Shown: positions 5,054 to 5,161 of the stretch, in pieces
Position numbering within the stretch: position 1 is the first letter of the stretch
Layout: every line of letters begins with the position of its first letter
Source: Maribacter sp.
GTDB lineage: Bacteria; Bacteroidota; Bacteroidia; Flavobacteriales; Flavobacteriaceae
NCBI GenBank assembly: GCA_018679695.1
Contig: JAHHKH010000051.1
Location: 1 to 5,161 of the forward strand
Direction of reading: 5' to 3'
Length of the DNA: 5,161 nt
Position numbers and translations under genes: made by a program
Notes under the pieces: generated by a model
Databases searched by the model: none
The model's input: only the letters and a program-made list of their open reading frames with translations
What the model was told of the DNA's origin: nothing

Positions 5054-5161
5054 TATTAGGGTCATTTATAGCATCTTGTGTGCAGGAGACAAAAAAACAG
5101 CATGTTGAATTCTTTGTAGATGCAAAAGGCGTTGAAAATGTGAATTCGATAAGTGTGAGAG
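5044..5161 (+). pseudogene. Start-less lipoprotein fragment fused to the DoxX remnant
   Basis: In the frame following the TGA at 5041-5043, the sequence is open to the window end. It reads SSLILGSFIASC, a hydrophobic core with a good lipobox (IASC, Cys codon 5077-5079), then VQETKKQHVEFFVDA and onward. This is what the second half of a Bacteroidetes lipoprotein signal peptide and the beginning of a mature lipoprotein look like. No ATG, GTG or TTG lies between the in-frame stop and the Cys, and the expected Met plus basic N-region are missing. The body continues beyond the window. The mature part (HVEFFVDAKGVENVNSISVR) resembles the first strands of an Ig-like or carbohydrate-binding beta-sandwich, but this is a guess. 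It may be a deletion-junction pseudogene or an assembly join. Confidence 0.5.

Overview
The window looks like a piece of a Bacteroidetes (Bacteroidota) chromosome, probably an environmental or marine Cytophagales/Flavobacteriia-type organism. The grounds are AT-rich DNA, starts without clear Shine-Dalgarno sequences but with A-rich leaders, a Lys-rich lipoprotein N-terminus, and protein families I associate with that phylum. This is inference from style; no taxonomic marker gene is present.

Layout: every supported gene lies on the + strand, as single genes separated by gaps of about 90 to 250 bases rather than as a tight operon. In order they are: the C-terminal tail of a membrane protein (1-93); a secreted beta-propeller protein of NHL/SMP-30 type (343-1206); a small class I SAM-dependent methyltransferase (1363-1932); a membrane-anchored alkaline phosphatase with an almost complete PhoA-type active site (2073-3263); a lipoprotein with YD-like repeats followed by a PD40/WD40-like propeller (3369-4772); a truncated DoxX-family membrane protein (4862-5053); and, directly fused to its end in another frame, the signal peptide and start of a lipoprotein that lacks its own start codon (5044 to the window edge).

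The most interesting structure is between the genes. Three gaps (before 2073, 3369 and 4862) carry related short elements: two share a 17-base stretch with one mismatch (CTYATATGCAAAACCGT), and two share GCTTATATGC. They are flanked by or contain short inverted repeats. In all three an ATG inside the element opens a mini-ORF of 5 to 11 codons that ends within 6 bases of, or overlaps, the next gene's start. The gap before 343 has a weaker version. Unrelated one-gene units in one direction, separated by related hairpin-prone elements, resemble an integron-like cassette array, and the mini-ORFs resemble the translation-boosting short ORFs known in integron attI/attC sites. No integrase is present and the canonical attC core is not clearly matched, so this remains a hypothesis.

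I see no evidence that the genes form one pathway. Three or four products act at or outside the inner membrane and the methyltransferase is cytoplasmic; the set looks like accessory cargo.
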